Positions 41,720 through 51,245 of a DNA stretch of 64,000 nt are shown one piece after another (within the stretch, counting starts at the first letter, position 1; each line of letters opens with the position of its first letter). The notes under the pieces are model-generated. The model made no database searches. It was not told the origin of the DNA and saw nothing but the letters and a program-made list of their open reading frames with translations. The DNA comes from an uncultured Clostridia bacterium. Its GTDB lineage: Bacteria > Bacillota > Clostridia > Oscillospirales > Ruminococcaceae. The position numbers and the translations under genes were made by a program. The DNA is taken from contig CANRLH010000001.1 in the NCBI GenBank assembly GCA_947631455.1, forward strand, positions 124,001-188,000. The letters run 5' to 3'.

Positions 41720-41751
41720 AATACCCGCAGCTTGAAAATAATTAAGCTTAT

Positions 41752-41828
41752 GCGCCGGTAGCTCAGCTGGATAGAGTGTTTGGCTACGAACCAAAAGGTC
41801 GGGGGTTCGAATCCCTTCCGGCGTGCCA
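41752..41828 (+). tRNA. tRNA-Arg (anticodon ACG)
   Basis: 77 bases including an encoded CCA. The acceptor arm GCGCCGG pairs with CCGGCGT; the D-arm is GCTCAGCTGGATAGAGT; the anticodon loop CTACGAA between TTTGG and CCAAA gives ACG; the T-loop is GGTTCGAATCC. The phage lies just upstream but does not use the tRNA gene as its attachment site. Confidence 0.96.
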
Positions 41829-41941
41829 GCGGCGGTGAGCCGCCAGACAGACTTACGCATCCCGATAGCGGGGTGCGTTTTTTGTTGTCAAAAAACGGTT
41901 TGTATTAAGGCGGAGCCACCTTTTACAAAGCAGATTCTGAT

Positions 41942-41971
41942 TTGACAAAACAGTCGCAGATAATGTATAAT
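41942..41971 (+). promoter_or_regulatory. Promoter of the zinc-ribbon membrane protein gene
   Basis: TTGACA (41942-41947), 18 bases, TATAAT (41966-41971). Confidence 0.75.
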
Positions 41972-42012
41972 TAACTCCACGGGATATAACTTGTCTTATG
42001 GGAGGCGTAAAA

Positions 42013-42831
42013 ATGTCGGAGGAATCCTTGTCAAAAAAGAGACGGCTTGATTTTTCGGGAGTTTTGCTCACCGCTTTTTTGGGTATTGCTACGTTTGTGC
42101 TTAACCTTCTGCTTACAGCGTCGTTTGCTTTTTACCTTTCATATCAAAATGCAGCCGATACACAACGGATTTTAAAGGGGCTTAAGGTTGACGGAGTTGA
42201 TGTTTCTTCCGCGTTTACCTTTGACAGCAAGGCGTTTGAAATGCTGGCCACATGGCAGTCGGTTGTGATAATACTTGTTGCTATACTTATACTTCTTGCG
42301 CTGTGGTGCCTGTATTACAGATTTTCCTCCTATTATGCTTCAAAGGCGATAGGTATATATTCGCGAATAACGCTGTTTATGGGGATTGTTATGATCGTCG
42401 CCGCACTGTTTTCTGAGCCGGTGATCTCATACTATTTTGAGGATTTCGCTAAAAATAACTCTGTAAAGCTCAGATCGTTTTGCGCTGTGGTGGTGATTTC
42501 ATGTCTGGTGTTGATGATATGGGGGATAATCACTTCAATAACATCGCTTCTTATAAGCGGAGCGGAAGGCGCTCCGAGAAAAAGGCTTATTGATGATGAA
42601 CTGTTTGAGGGCAGTATACAGGCCAGTGAGATAATAAAAAGAAAAAAGGACAAGGAGAAAAGCGACAGAGCAAGCGAAAAGAGAAAAAAGCAAAGAGCGA
42701 TCTCTATGAACGAAATAACTCCACATACTGACGATATGCCGCCGGAGCAGTCTGAAAGACGCTGTGAAAACTGCGGTGCACTGATAAAACACAATGCTTT
42801 GTATTGCGGGCAGTGCGGCAAAAAGGTTTAG
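42013..42831 (+). CDS. Membrane protein with C-terminal zinc ribbon, unknown function
   Basis: 272 residues. About four transmembrane helices (near 17-40, 80-100, 115-137, 155-180) are followed by a basic, Lys/Glu-rich cytoplasmic stretch and a C-terminal zinc ribbon with two Cys pairs (CENCGALI and CGQCGKKV). Such ribbons occur at the ends of many Firmicutes membrane proteins of unknown function. The ATG at 42013 has GGGAGG before it. It is a single-gene unit after tRNA-Arg. No enzymatic motif is seen. Confidence 0.8.
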   Translation: MSEESLSKKRRLDFSGVLLTAFLGIATFVLNLLLTASFAFYLSYQNAADTQRILKGLKVDGVDVSSAFTFDSKAFEMLATWQSVVIILVAILILLALWCLYYRFSSYYASKAIGIYSRITLFMGIVMIVAALFSEPVISYYFEDFAKNNSVKLRSFCAVVVISCLVLMIWGIITSITSLLISGAEGAPRKRLIDDELFEGSIQASEIIKRKKDKEKSDRASEKRKKQRAISMNEITPHTDDMPPEQSERRCENCGALIKHNALYCGQCGKKV

Positions 42832-42915
42832 ACAAGATTTATCATATTATCACTTTACCGTGATAAATCGTCAGATTTTATAGTAGTCAGTGTGATTTTT
42901 TGTATAAAATAACTA

Positions 42916-42944
42916 TTGCTATTGCGGACAAAATATAGTATAAT
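42916..42944 (+). promoter_or_regulatory. Promoter of the oligopeptide transporter operon
   Basis: TTGCTA (42916-42921), 17 bases, TATAAT (42939-42944). Confidence 0.65.
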
Positions 42945-42957
42945 ATATTATGTTATA

Positions 42958-43053
42958 ATCCTTGGTAAAGGATGTAATAAGAATAACAGGCAAAGATGCC
43001 ACAGGCCTTCAGTGCTGGAAAGGTATTAGGTCGAACGCGTGGTGTCTTTTTTT
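42958..43053 (+). promoter_or_regulatory. Structured leader with terminator-like stem before the oligopeptide operon
   Basis: After the promoter come a small hairpin ATCCTT-GGTA-AAGGAT (42958-42973), then GATGCCAC (42995-43002) pairing with GTGGTGTC (43039-43046) and followed by seven T. Inside is CCTTCAG / CTGGAAAGG. The alternative pair GGCA-AAGA-TGCC (42989-43000) would disrupt the main stem. This resembles an attenuator or riboswitch; I cannot assign a known class. Confidence 0.5.
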
Positions 43054-43081
43054 GTTAGTAAAGGAAAGGAAGAGGTTTATT

Positions 43082-44644
43082 ATGAAGAAGATTCTGTGCG
43101 GCGCGGTTGCTGCTGTGATGGCAGTAAGCATGATGGCAGGATGCGGTGACTCTGGTAATTCAAGCAGCAAGAATGAGTCAAGCAGCGGTTCTGACGCAAA
43201 GACTACCAGCCTTGTTTATGGTTCCGGTGCTGATCCGAGAGGTCTTGACACCGCGTTGGTTGACGACAATGAGTCTGCAAAGGCGACAATGCAGATTTAT
43301 GAGTGTCTGCTCAAGTACAAGGAGGATTCAACAGAGGTCGAGCCTTGCCTTGCTGAGAGCTGGGACATTTCTGAAGACGGACTTACATACACATTTAAGC
43401 TTCGTCAGGGCGTAAAGTTCCACGACGGAACAGACTTTAATGCTGAGGCTGTAAAGTTTAACGTAGACCGTCAGACTGTAAATAAGACTGACGATATGCC
43501 TTATGCAGATTTCGTATTCGGAACTGTTTCAGAGTGTAAGGTAGTTGACGACTATACAGTTGAGATCGTTTTGAAACAGAAGAACACAGCGTTCCTTGCA
43601 AATATGGCAATGTGCTTCGGCGCGCCGATGGTAAGCCCGACGGCTTGCGAGAAGAACGGAGGCAGCCTTTTGGAAAATCCTGTAGGAACAGGTCCGTATA
43701 AGTTTGTTTCCTGGAGCAAGGACGACAGAGTTGTTCTTGAGAGATATGATGATTACTGGGGTGAAAAGGGCAAGTGCGATCAGATCATTATCAAGACTAT
43801 CCCTGACGCATCTGCAAAGATCAACGCTCTTACAACGGGTGAGGTTGATATTATCGACGGAATTGACACCACAATGGTTGATCAGCTCAACTCTGATTCA
43901 AACATCTCGGTAGACCTGACGGACGGAATGAACATCAACTATATGGCATATAACACCACAAGACTTGACAAGGAGACGAGAGTTGCTCTTTCTCAGGCTG
44001 TAAATGTTGACGAGCTTGTAGATTCGCTTTATGACGGCTATGCTTCAAAGGCGACAACAATACTTCCTTCGTTCCTTCCGGGATACAGCGATAAGGTAAC
44101 TCAGGTCGCATATGATCCTGATGCTGCTAAGGAAACGCTTGCAGGCAAGGGTGTTACAGAGGTCAAGGTTATTACATATTCAAATGACCGTCCTTATAAC
44201 ACGGCAACCGGTAAAACTCTTGCAGAGGCAATTATCGGATATTTCGAGAAGGTAGGCGTTAAGGCTGATGTTTCTACATTTGACTGGACGACTTACAAGG
44301 ATAAGATCATAGCAGGCGATTACGATGTATGCTTCTATGGCTGGAACGGTGATAACGGCGACCCGGATAACTTCTTGAATCTTCTCTCTGACGATGACCC
44401 GTCTATGAACGTGGCAAGATTTGACGATGAGAAGTTTAACGAGTACATCACAACCGGTATCGCAACCGTTGCGGGCGAAGAGAGAAATAAAATCTATGCA
44501 GAGGCTGAGCAGTATGTTGCTGACGAGGCTGCATGGCTCCCGATCTCTCACCAGCAGAACATCACGGCATGCAGAACCAATATCAAGGGCTTTAAGTATC
44601 ACCCGACGGCAACGGTTTATCTTGCCAAAGTTGAAAAGAACTAA
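43082..44644 (+). CDS. Peptide ABC transporter substrate-binding lipoprotein
   Basis: 520 residues of the family 5 extracellular solute-binding proteins (DppA/OppA type). A lipoprotein signal with MAGCGDS near 18-24 anchors it, followed by a Ser-rich linker. Family blocks include SWDISEDGLTYTFKLRQGVKFHDGTDF and NPVGTGPYKFVSW. It captures peptides, or possibly nickel or another ligand handled by the family, outside the cell. AGAGG precedes the ATG at 43082. Five transporter genes follow in the standard order of binding protein, two permeases and two ATPases. A hairpin after this gene probably boosts its expression over the rest. Confidence 0.94.
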   Translation: MKKILCGAVAAVMAVSMMAGCGDSGNSSSKNESSSGSDAKTTSLVYGSGADPRGLDTALVDDNESAKATMQIYECLLKYKEDSTEVEPCLAESWDISEDGLTYTFKLRQGVKFHDGTDFNAEAVKFNVDRQTVNKTDDMPYADFVFGTVSECKVVDDYTVEIVLKQKNTAFLANMAMCFGAPMVSPTACEKNGGSLLENPVGTGPYKFVSWSKDDRVVLERYDDYWGEKGKCDQIIIKTIPDASAKINALTTGEVDIIDGIDTTMVDQLNSDSNISVDLTDGMNINYMAYNTTRLDKETRVALSQAVNVDELVDSLYDGYASKATTILPSFLPGYSDKVTQVAYDPDAAKETLAGKGVTEVKVITYSNDRPYNTATGKTLAEAIIGYFEKVGVKADVSTFDWTTYKDKIIAGDYDVCFYGWNGDNGDPDNFLNLLSDDDPSMNVARFDDEKFNEYITTGIATVAGEERNKIYAEAEQYVADEAAWLPISHQQNITACRTNIKGFKYHPTATVYLAKVEKN

Positions 44645-44665
44645 TTTAACTTGATTGACAGCATT

Positions 44666-44694
44666 GCAAACACAGGCGTTTGTTCTGTGTTTGC
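44666..44694 (+). other. Intercistronic stem-loop after the binding-protein gene
   Basis: GCAAACACAG (44666-44675) and CTGTGTTTGC (44685-44694), perfect. No strong T run follows, so it is probably a partial terminator or an RNA-protecting stem that gives the binding protein higher expression than the permeases. Confidence 0.65.
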
Positions 44695-44817
44695 AGTTGT
44701 TGTTTTTGGGAATTGATCGTGTTTTCGTATTTTTGTATTAGGCGTCAGGCATTTTACCGTGACGCTTTGTACAAGAGTATGAGCAAAAAATAAGCAAGGC
44801 AGAAAAGAGGTAGAGTT

Positions 44818-45834
44818 ATGCTAAAATATATTGTAAAAAGACTGCTGATGCTCATTCCCGTTTTAATTGGAGTATCTATAATAGTGTTTGTGCTGTTAAG
44901 AGTGTTTGCGGCAGATCCGGCGCCGGTTGTACTGGGTGAGCACGCCGATGCTGCTGCTATGCAGAGCTGGAGAGACTCTCAGGGCTTGAACGATCCGATT
45001 ATAGAGCAGTATTGGGACTTTGTTACGGGCGCGATTCAGGGGGATTTTGGAGAATCATATTACACTCAGACCCCGGTTTTTACTGAGATAATGTCAAGAT
45101 TTCCGGCGACTATTGAGCTTGCAGTGGTGGCGATAATAATTGCGTCGGTGCTCGGCATAGTTATAGGAGTAATAACCGCAGTAAAGAAAAACACCATCGT
45201 GGATAATCTGGGTATGTTCATATCACTTATCGGAATATCTGTCCCGATATTCTGGCTGGGAGTAATGATGCAGATACTGTTCGGTAAAATGCTTGGCTGG
45301 CTTCCCGTTCAGGGTGCAAGTGATGCCGATGTGCTGTTTGACAAGGTGACCGGCTCGTATTTTCTGGACTCTCTGATATCCGGAGATATGTCGAATTTTA
45401 CGAATGTTTTGTGGCATATGATACTGCCTGCGTGTACGCTTGCTTTTTATACTATGGCGATCGTTTCAAGAATGACCCGTTCGAGTATGCTTGACACCCT
45501 AAATCAGGATTACATAAGAACAGCCCGTGCAAAGGGTCTGGCAGAGGGCAGAGTTATAAGACATCACGCGCTGAGAAACGCACTTATGCCGATAGTTACT
45601 GTAATAGGACTTCAGTTCGGCTCACTTCTTGGCGGAGCGGTGCTTACCGAAACGGTTTACGGCTGGCCGGGAATGGGAAAATACCTGGTAGAATGTGTTC
45701 AGAAATCAGACTTTCCGGTAGTTCAGTCTGCGGTGCTTCTGATAGCCGTAATATTTGTGGTATTAAATCTTTTGGTTGACCTTTTATATGCGTTCTTGGA
45801 TCCGAGAATCAAGTACGGAAGGAAGGAGGCATAG
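44818..45834 (+). CDS. Peptide ABC transporter permease (DppB/OppB type)
   Basis: 338 residues with six membrane helices. Residues such as RLLMLIPVLIGVSIIVFVLL at the N-terminus, the DYIRTARAKGL EAA-loop motif that docks the ATPases, and VLTETVYGWPGMG near the end define the DppB/OppB family. It forms the membrane channel with the next gene's product. AGAGGTAGAG lies before the ATG. Two bases separate it from the second permease. Confidence 0.95.
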   Translation: MLKYIVKRLLMLIPVLIGVSIIVFVLLRVFAADPAPVVLGEHADAAAMQSWRDSQGLNDPIIEQYWDFVTGAIQGDFGESYYTQTPVFTEIMSRFPATIELAVVAIIIASVLGIVIGVITAVKKNTIVDNLGMFISLIGISVPIFWLGVMMQILFGKMLGWLPVQGASDADVLFDKVTGSYFLDSLISGDMSNFTNVLWHMILPACTLAFYTMAIVSRMTRSSMLDTLNQDYIRTARAKGLAEGRVIRHHALRNALMPIVTVIGLQFGSLLGGAVLTETVYGWPGMGKYLVECVQKSDFPVVQSAVLLIAVIFVVLNLLVDLLYAFLDPRIKYGRKEA

Positions 45835-45836
45835 CC

Positions 45837-46736
45837 ATGAGTAATGTAAAACAGGTGAGTGTTCTGGCAGAAGAAACCGTCAAGATAGAAAAGCCGGAGT
45901 CTCAGATAAAAATTATGTGGGATGCTCTTAAGAAAAACAAGGCGGCGCTTTTCGGACTTATAGTAATTTTGATACTTGTGTTCGTTGCGTTTTTCGGAGA
46001 CCTCATTGCACCATTTTCTGCTACCGAAACTAACATGGCGGATGCCAAACAGGGCATGAGCATCGAGCATTGGTTCGGAACTGATATGCAGGGCAGAGAC
46101 ATCTTTTCAAGGATTTTGTCCGGAACAAAATATTCTCTGCTTATCGGCATAGCGGCAGTAGCATTTTCTCTTGTAATAGGAACGGTGCTTGGCTCTGTTG
46201 CGGGATATTTCGGCGGAAAGATAGACGCCGTCATAATGAGAATAATGGATATCATGCTTGCCATACCTTCGATACTTCTTGCGATCACGCTTATGGCGGC
46301 GTTCGGACAGGGACTTGACAAGGCTATTGTCGCAATAGGAGTGGTATCAATTCCCGAGTTTGCCAGGATCGTGCGCAGCTCGATAATGTCCGCCAAGGAA
46401 AACGACTATGTTGCGGCGGCAAAGGTTTTGGGCAATTCAAACGCAAGAATAATCTTCAGGCACATTCTGCCGAATGTAGTGTCGTCGATAGTTGTAAGGG
46501 CAACGCTCGGAATTTCTACTGCGATACTTGATATAGCGGCGCTCGGATTTCTGGGGTTGGGAGTTAAGCCTCCTACACCTGAGTGGGGAACAATGCTCGG
46601 AGATGCAAAGAGTTATATCATGTCCTTGCCGCATATGATAATTTTCCCTGGAATTGTAATATCTCTTGCGGTTTTGGCGTTTAATCTTTTCGGAGATGGA
46701 CTAAGAGACGCCCTTGATCCGAAATCAAGAAGCTAA
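45837..46736 (+). CDS. Peptide ABC transporter permease (DppC/OppC type)
   Basis: 299 residues. An N-terminal cytoplasmic extension precedes a helix (ALFGLIVILILVFVAFFG), the HWFGTDMQGRDIFSRILSG block, the EAA loop NDYVAAAKVLGNSNARII and GFLGLGVKPPTPEWG, all typical of the DppC/OppC family. It pairs with the upstream permease. GGAAGGAGG precedes the ATG. Confidence 0.95.
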   Translation: MSNVKQVSVLAEETVKIEKPESQIKIMWDALKKNKAALFGLIVILILVFVAFFGDLIAPFSATETNMADAKQGMSIEHWFGTDMQGRDIFSRILSGTKYSLLIGIAAVAFSLVIGTVLGSVAGYFGGKIDAVIMRIMDIMLAIPSILLAITLMAAFGQGLDKAIVAIGVVSIPEFARIVRSSIMSAKENDYVAAAKVLGNSNARIIFRHILPNVVSSIVVRATLGISTAILDIAALGFLGLGVKPPTPEWGTMLGDAKSYIMSLPHMIIFPGIVISLAVLAFNLFGDGLRDALDPKSRS

Positions 46737-46751
46737 GGAGGTTTGTAAATT

Positions 46752-47735
46752 ATGCTGCTTGAAGTTTCAAACCTTAATACAGAGTTTAAAGTAAAAAGAG
46801 GAGTCGTAAAAGCTGTAAATAATGTAAGCTTTAACGTCGACAAAGGCGAGATCCTCGCGATAGTGGGTGAGTCGGGAAGCGGTAAGAGCGTTACCAGTCT
46901 TTCGGTTATGGGGCTTATCCGAGCTCCCGGAAAAGTTGCCGGAGGCAGGATCCTTTTTAACGGCGATGACTTAAGCAAAAAGACTCCCAAGCAAATGAGA
47001 GCGATAAGAGGCGATAGGATATCTATGATATTTCAGGAGCCTATGACCTCATTGAATCCTGTTCAGAGAATAGGGGATCAGCTTTGCGAATCTATTCTTA
47101 CGCATACAGAAATGACAAAAAAAGAGGCGATCGAGCACGCGGTGAAGATGCTTAGCCTTGTAGGAATACCGTCTCCGGAGCAGAGGATAAAGGATTATCC
47201 GCATCAGATGTCGGGCGGAATGAGGCAGAGGGTTATGATAGCAATGGCTCTTTGCTGCAATCCGGAGCTTTTGATCGCCGATGAGCCTACCACTGCGCTG
47301 GATGTTACAATACAGGCGCAGATACTCGACCTTATAAAAAAGCTGAGAGACGATATAGGTATGGCGGTAATGCTTATCACTCACGACCTGGGGGTAGTTG
47401 CTGAAACTGCTGACAAGGTTGTCGTGATGTACTGCGGAAAGGTTGTCGAGCAGGCTGACGTAAATGACCTTTTCAAAGACCCCAAGCACCCGTACACAAG
47501 CGGACTTATAGATTCTATTCCCCGTCTTGACGAGGACAAGGACAGGCTGTTTATGATAAAGGGAATGGTTCCTGATCCCACACAGCTTCCGGTTGGCTGT
47601 GCATTTGCCGACAGGTGTGAAAACTGTATGGAGAAGTGCAAGGAGGCAATGCCTGCGCTGAAGGAGATACCCGGTTCATCAGGCAGAAAGGTAAGATGCT
47701 TTTTATATTCCGAAGAAGTGGAGAGTGATGTATAA
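46752..47735 (+). CDS. Peptide ABC transporter ATPase (DppD/OppD type)
   Basis: 327 residues: Walker A GESGSGKS, signature [12 protein letters not shown], Walker [13 protein letters not shown] and switch His in LITHDLG. The C-terminal Cys-rich region [15 protein letters not shown] is the OppD/F-specific extension. It powers uptake together with the next ATPase, whose ATG overlaps its stop by one base. AAGGAGG lies before the ATG. Confidence 0.95.
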   Translation: MLLEVSNLNTEFKVKRGVVKAVNNVSFNVDKGEILAIVGESGSGKSVTSLSVMGLIRAPGKVAGGRILFNGDDLSKKTPKQMRAIRGDRISMIFQEPMTSLNPVQRIGDQLCESILTHTEMTKKEAIEHAVKMLSLVGIPSPEQRIKDYPHQMSGGMRQRVMIAMALCCNPELLIADEPTTALDVTIQAQILDLIKKLRDDIGMAVMLITHDLGVVAETADKVVVMYCGKVVEQADVNDLFKDPKHPYTSGLIDSIPRLDEDKDRLFMIKGMVPDPTQLPVGCAFADRCENCMEKCKEAMPALKEIPGSSGRKVRCFLYSEEVESDV

Positions 47736-48712
47736 TGGCAGAGAAAGAAGTTTTGCTTGAAGTAAAAAATCTCACCAAGCACTTTGTCGTTGAAAGAAGC
47801 TTTTTCGGCAAGCCTTTGTCTGTGCTTAAAGCGGTTGATAATGTTTCCTTTAAAATATATAAGGGAGAGGCGCTCGGACTTGTTGGAGAGTCCGGATGCG
47901 GAAAGTCAACAATCGGCAAAATGCTTGTAAATCTCTATACGCCAACAGATGGAAAAATTATCTATGAAGGTGTTGAGCTTACGGCTTTAAAGCAGAGACA
48001 GAGAAGAGAATACTGCAAGGATATACAGCTTATATTTCAGGATCCGTATTCCTCATTGAACCCGAGAATGACGATAGGAGATATTATAGCTGAGCCGATA
48101 ATAGTAAACAAGCTTTTGCCCAGAAATGAAGTTGAAAACAGAGTAAATTATCTGTTAAACTGCGTGGGACTTGCAAACCACCAGAGAAACAGATACGCCC
48201 ATGAGTTTTCAGGTGGTCAGCGCCAGCGTGTCGGAATTGCAAGAGCGCTTGCGGTAAACCCAAAGCTCATCGTTTGCGACGAGCCTGTTTCGGCGCTTGA
48301 TGTTTCCATACAGGCGCAGGTTTTAAACCTTTTGGACGATTTAAAAGAAGAGTTTGGTCTTACATATCTTTTTATTGCTCACGGACTTAATGTTGTAAAG
48401 CATATAAGCGACCGCGTAGGCGTTATGTATCTGGGAAAGATCATGGAACTTGCCGACAAAAACGAGCTTTATGAAAACCCGCTCAATCCATATACTCAGG
48501 CTCTTTTATCGGCGATACCTTCGGTTGATGTTGAAAACAAAACGGAGAGAATAATCCTTGAGGGAGACGTTCCCACTCCTATTGATCCGCCGGACGGCTG
48601 CCGCTTCTGTTCAAGGTGTTTTAAGAGAACTGAAGGCTGTGACAAATATGAAACGGTACTTAAGGATATCGGCGGAGGGCATTATGTAGCCTGCAAACTG
48701 TTTGAAAAATAG
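47735..48712 (+). CDS. Peptide ABC transporter ATPase (DppF/OppF type)
   Basis: 325 residues: Walker [10 protein letters not shown], the [16 protein letters not shown]-loop, signature [12 protein letters not shown], Walker [13 protein letters not shown] and switch His in FIAHGLN. The C-terminus has the OppD/F Cys region [15 protein letters not shown]. It completes the five-gene transporter. The ATG overlaps the stop of the preceding ATPase. An aminopeptidase gene follows 21 bases later. Confidence 0.95.
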   Translation: MAEKEVLLEVKNLTKHFVVERSFFGKPLSVLKAVDNVSFKIYKGEALGLVGESGCGKSTIGKMLVNLYTPTDGKIIYEGVELTALKQRQRREYCKDIQLIFQDPYSSLNPRMTIGDIIAEPIIVNKLLPRNEVENRVNYLLNCVGLANHQRNRYAHEFSGGQRQRVGIARALAVNPKLIVCDEPVSALDVSIQAQVLNLLDDLKEEFGLTYLFIAHGLNVVKHISDRVGVMYLGKIMELADKNELYENPLNPYTQALLSAIPSVDVENKTERIILEGDVPTPIDPPDGCRFCSRCFKRTEGCDKYETVLKDIGGGHYVACKLFEK

Positions 48713-48733
48713 ATACATAAAGAGGCATGTTTT

Positions 48734-49813
48734 ATGAAAACACATAGACTTGACAAAATCACAAAATGCCTTATGGAAAAAGGACTCGAGCAGATGATCG
48801 TTTGCGATCCGTGCTCGGTCTTTTATCTTACGGGCAGAATGATAAAACCCGGAGAGAGAATGCTCGCATTATACATAAACAAAGACAGCTCAAAAAACCG
48901 CATTTTCATAAACGAGCTTTTTACTGTGAATGAGGATCTGGGAGTTCAGAAGGTGTGGTTTGACGACAACGTCGACGCGGCTGTACTTTTGTCGGAATAC
49001 ACTGACAAGAATAAGCCTTTGGGCATAGACAAAAAATTTGAGGCGAGATTTTTGTTAAGACTTATGGAGTGTGGCGGCGCAAGCGGATATGTAAACGCGT
49101 CTGAGTGTGTGGACATTGTAAGGCAGCAAAAAGACGCTGATGAAATCGATCTTATGCGAAAGGCAAGCAGGATAAATGACCTTGCCATGGGAGAGGTAAT
49201 AAAGAGAATATCGTGTGGCGTTACTGAAGAGGAAATAGCTTCTCAGATGATTGAAATATACAAGTCGTTTGGCGCAGAGGGGTATTCGTTTGAGCCGCTT
49301 GTAGGTTTTGGAGAGTCCGCTGCAATAGGTCACTATGAGGGCGGTACGAGAAAGCTTACTGAGGGCGACTGTGTGTTGATAGATGTGGGCTGTGTAAAGG
49401 ACGGATATTGTTCTGATATGACAAGGACTTTTTTCTTTAAGTCTGTCTCAGATGAGCGCCGCAAGGTATACGAAATAGTCAAAAAGGCACAGCAGGCGGC
49501 AATAGATATGATAGAGCCGGGTGTAAGGTTTTGCGATATCGACAAGACCGCAAGGGATATAATATCTCAGGCCGGATACGGTGACAGGTTTACCCACAGA
49601 TTAGGTCATTTTATAGGGATCGAATGTCACGAGTTCGGAGATGTTTCGGCAAAAAACGAAAGTATAGTTAAGCCGAACATGATTTTTTCAATAGAGCCGG
49701 GCATATACTTAGAAGGAGACGTAGGAGTACGCATTGAGGATCTTGTATTGGTGACTGAAACCAAAGCTGAGGTGCTCAACAATTTTACAAAGGAGCTTAG
49801 TATAATAGGCTGA
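48734..49813 (+). CDS. M24-family aminopeptidase (Xaa-Pro type)
   Basis: 359 residues with a creatinase-like N-terminal domain and a pita-bread catalytic domain. Metal ligands are seen in DVGCVKDGYCSDMTRTF (two Asp), the His of HRLGHFIG, the Glu of SIEPGIY and the Glu of VRIED. The family removes N-terminal residues before proline from peptides. The gene directly follows the peptide transporter, so it probably digests imported peptides in the cytoplasm. AGAGGC precedes the ATG. Confidence 0.93.
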   Translation: MKTHRLDKITKCLMEKGLEQMIVCDPCSVFYLTGRMIKPGERMLALYINKDSSKNRIFINELFTVNEDLGVQKVWFDDNVDAAVLLSEYTDKNKPLGIDKKFEARFLLRLMECGGASGYVNASECVDIVRQQKDADEIDLMRKASRINDLAMGEVIKRISCGVTEEEIASQMIEIYKSFGAEGYSFEPLVGFGESAAIGHYEGGTRKLTEGDCVLIDVGCVKDGYCSDMTRTFFFKSVSDERRKVYEIVKKAQQAAIDMIEPGVRFCDIDKTARDIISQAGYGDRFTHRLGHFIGIECHEFGDVSAKNESIVKPNMIFSIEPGIYLEGDVGVRIEDLVLVTETKAEVLNNFTKELSIIG

Positions 49814-49834
49814 TTTCATTTTAGGAGTATAGGG

Positions 49835-51226
49835 ATGGACATTTCTGATATCGACAAATATATTGATGAAAATATAGATTCTTTGTTAAAAGATCTTGGC
49901 GAGCTAATAAAGATTCCGAGCACAAGAGGCGAGCCTGAAAAGGATATGCCGTTTGGCAAGGCCTGTGCGGACGTTCTTGAAAAAGCGCGTCAGCAGGCTG
50001 ACAAGATAGGACTTAATACCACAAACCACGAAAATTATATGCTTGAATGTGACTATAACGAATGCGAAACTGAGCTTGGTATAATTGCGCATCTTGATGT
50101 AGTGCCGGAGGGCAGTGGCTGGACGCATGAGCCTTTCGAGATGAGGATAGAGGACGGCGAGGTTATAGGTCGCGGAGCTATTGACGACAAGGGTCCTGCC
50201 GAGGCGGTTTTATATGCGGTTAAGGCGCTCAAGGCGAATAATGTCGAGCTTTCAAAAAATGTGCGTATACTATTGGGCGCCGCCGAAGAAACGGGTATGG
50301 AGGATCTTGAGTATTACCGAAACAAGGTCGGATTTCCTCCGATAATGCTTTCACCGGACGGAGCTTTTCCGGTGATAAACGTAGAAAAGGGACTGTGCCA
50401 GCTTGAGTTTTCAAAGGACCGCACACAAAGTGGTTTGGGAAAATATATCAAAAGCTTTAAAGCCGGAAGTGTGATAAATGCCGTTGCAAGCAGTGCGTGT
50501 GCCGAGGTCGTGGGAATATCAGAGGCTGAGGCGGATGAGCTTATAAAAAGCATCGGGTTTGACCATGACGTAAGAGCCGAGAGCACAAACGGCTCAGTTA
50601 CAGTAACGGCTCTTGGCAGATCGTCGCACGGTTCTCTGCCTGAGCTTGGAGATAACGCGCTAACAAAGCTTATAATGGTGTTAAAGACTTTCGGAGCAAG
50701 CGGCGAGATAATGGAGACCCTTGACGGACTTTATGAGCTTTTCCCGTATAACGAGGGAAACGGTGAGCATTTCGGACTGAAGATGAGCGATAAGGAAAGC
50801 GGCGCGCTTACGATTCTGCTGAGTATGTTAGATGCGGATGACAACACTATCGCGGGTGGAATAGATATTCGTTTTCCTGCGACGGTTCCGCTTTGCGAAA
50901 TAAAAAAGACGGTATCAAATCAGCTTTTACCGCTTGGATTTGAGATAAGATATACCCATGCCCTTGAGGGACATATCGTGGATGAGAACGAGCCGTTTAT
51001 AAAAAAGCTTCTCTCGGCGTATACAGAGGTTACCGGCAATAAGGGAGAATGCCTGTCTGAGGGAGGAGCAACCTATCTTCACACGGTCAAGGGAGGAGTT
51101 GCCTTTGGCGCGGAAATGTCGGGAGAGATAACAAATATGCACGGAGCTGATGAGCAGATAAGCGTTCAGACGCTTAAGGCTATTGCAAAGATATACGCAA
51201 GGGCGATTTATGAAATATGCGGATAA
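49835..51226 (+). CDS. pepV: M20-family dipeptidase (PepV type)
   Basis: 463 residues of the PepV-type zinc dipeptidases. Motifs are HLDVVPEGSGWTHEPF (zinc His and catalytic Asp), GRGAIDDKGP (bridging Asp), AAEETGMED (catalytic and zinc Glu), a lid domain insert, and a C-terminal GGATYLHTVKGGVAFG region that supplies another ligand. It hydrolyses dipeptides and completes a peptide-use group with the transporter and the M24 peptidase. TTAGGAG lies before the ATG. prephenate dehydrogenase starts 20 bases after its stop. Confidence 0.91.
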   Translation: MDISDIDKYIDENIDSLLKDLGELIKIPSTRGEPEKDMPFGKACADVLEKARQQADKIGLNTTNHENYMLECDYNECETELGIIAHLDVVPEGSGWTHEPFEMRIEDGEVIGRGAIDDKGPAEAVLYAVKALKANNVELSKNVRILLGAAEETGMEDLEYYRNKVGFPPIMLSPDGAFPVINVEKGLCQLEFSKDRTQSGLGKYIKSFKAGSVINAVASSACAEVVGISEAEADELIKSIGFDHDVRAESTNGSVTVTALGRSSHGSLPELGDNALTKLIMVLKTFGASGEIMETLDGLYELFPYNEGNGEHFGLKMSDKESGALTILLSMLDADDNTIAGGIDIRFPATVPLCEIKKTVSNQLLPLGFEIRYTHALEGHIVDENEPFIKKLLSAYTEVTGNKGECLSEGGATYLHTVKGGVAFGAEMSGEITNMHGADEQISVQTLKAIAKIYARAIYEICG

Positions 51227-51245
51227 ACTAACGGAGGAAGACAAA

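Noticed and set aside
41660-41860. Minus-strand frame of 66 residues over tRNA-Arg
   Set aside because: It is the antisense of the tRNA; the GIRTPDLLVRS-type text is a well-known false gene over tRNA loci.
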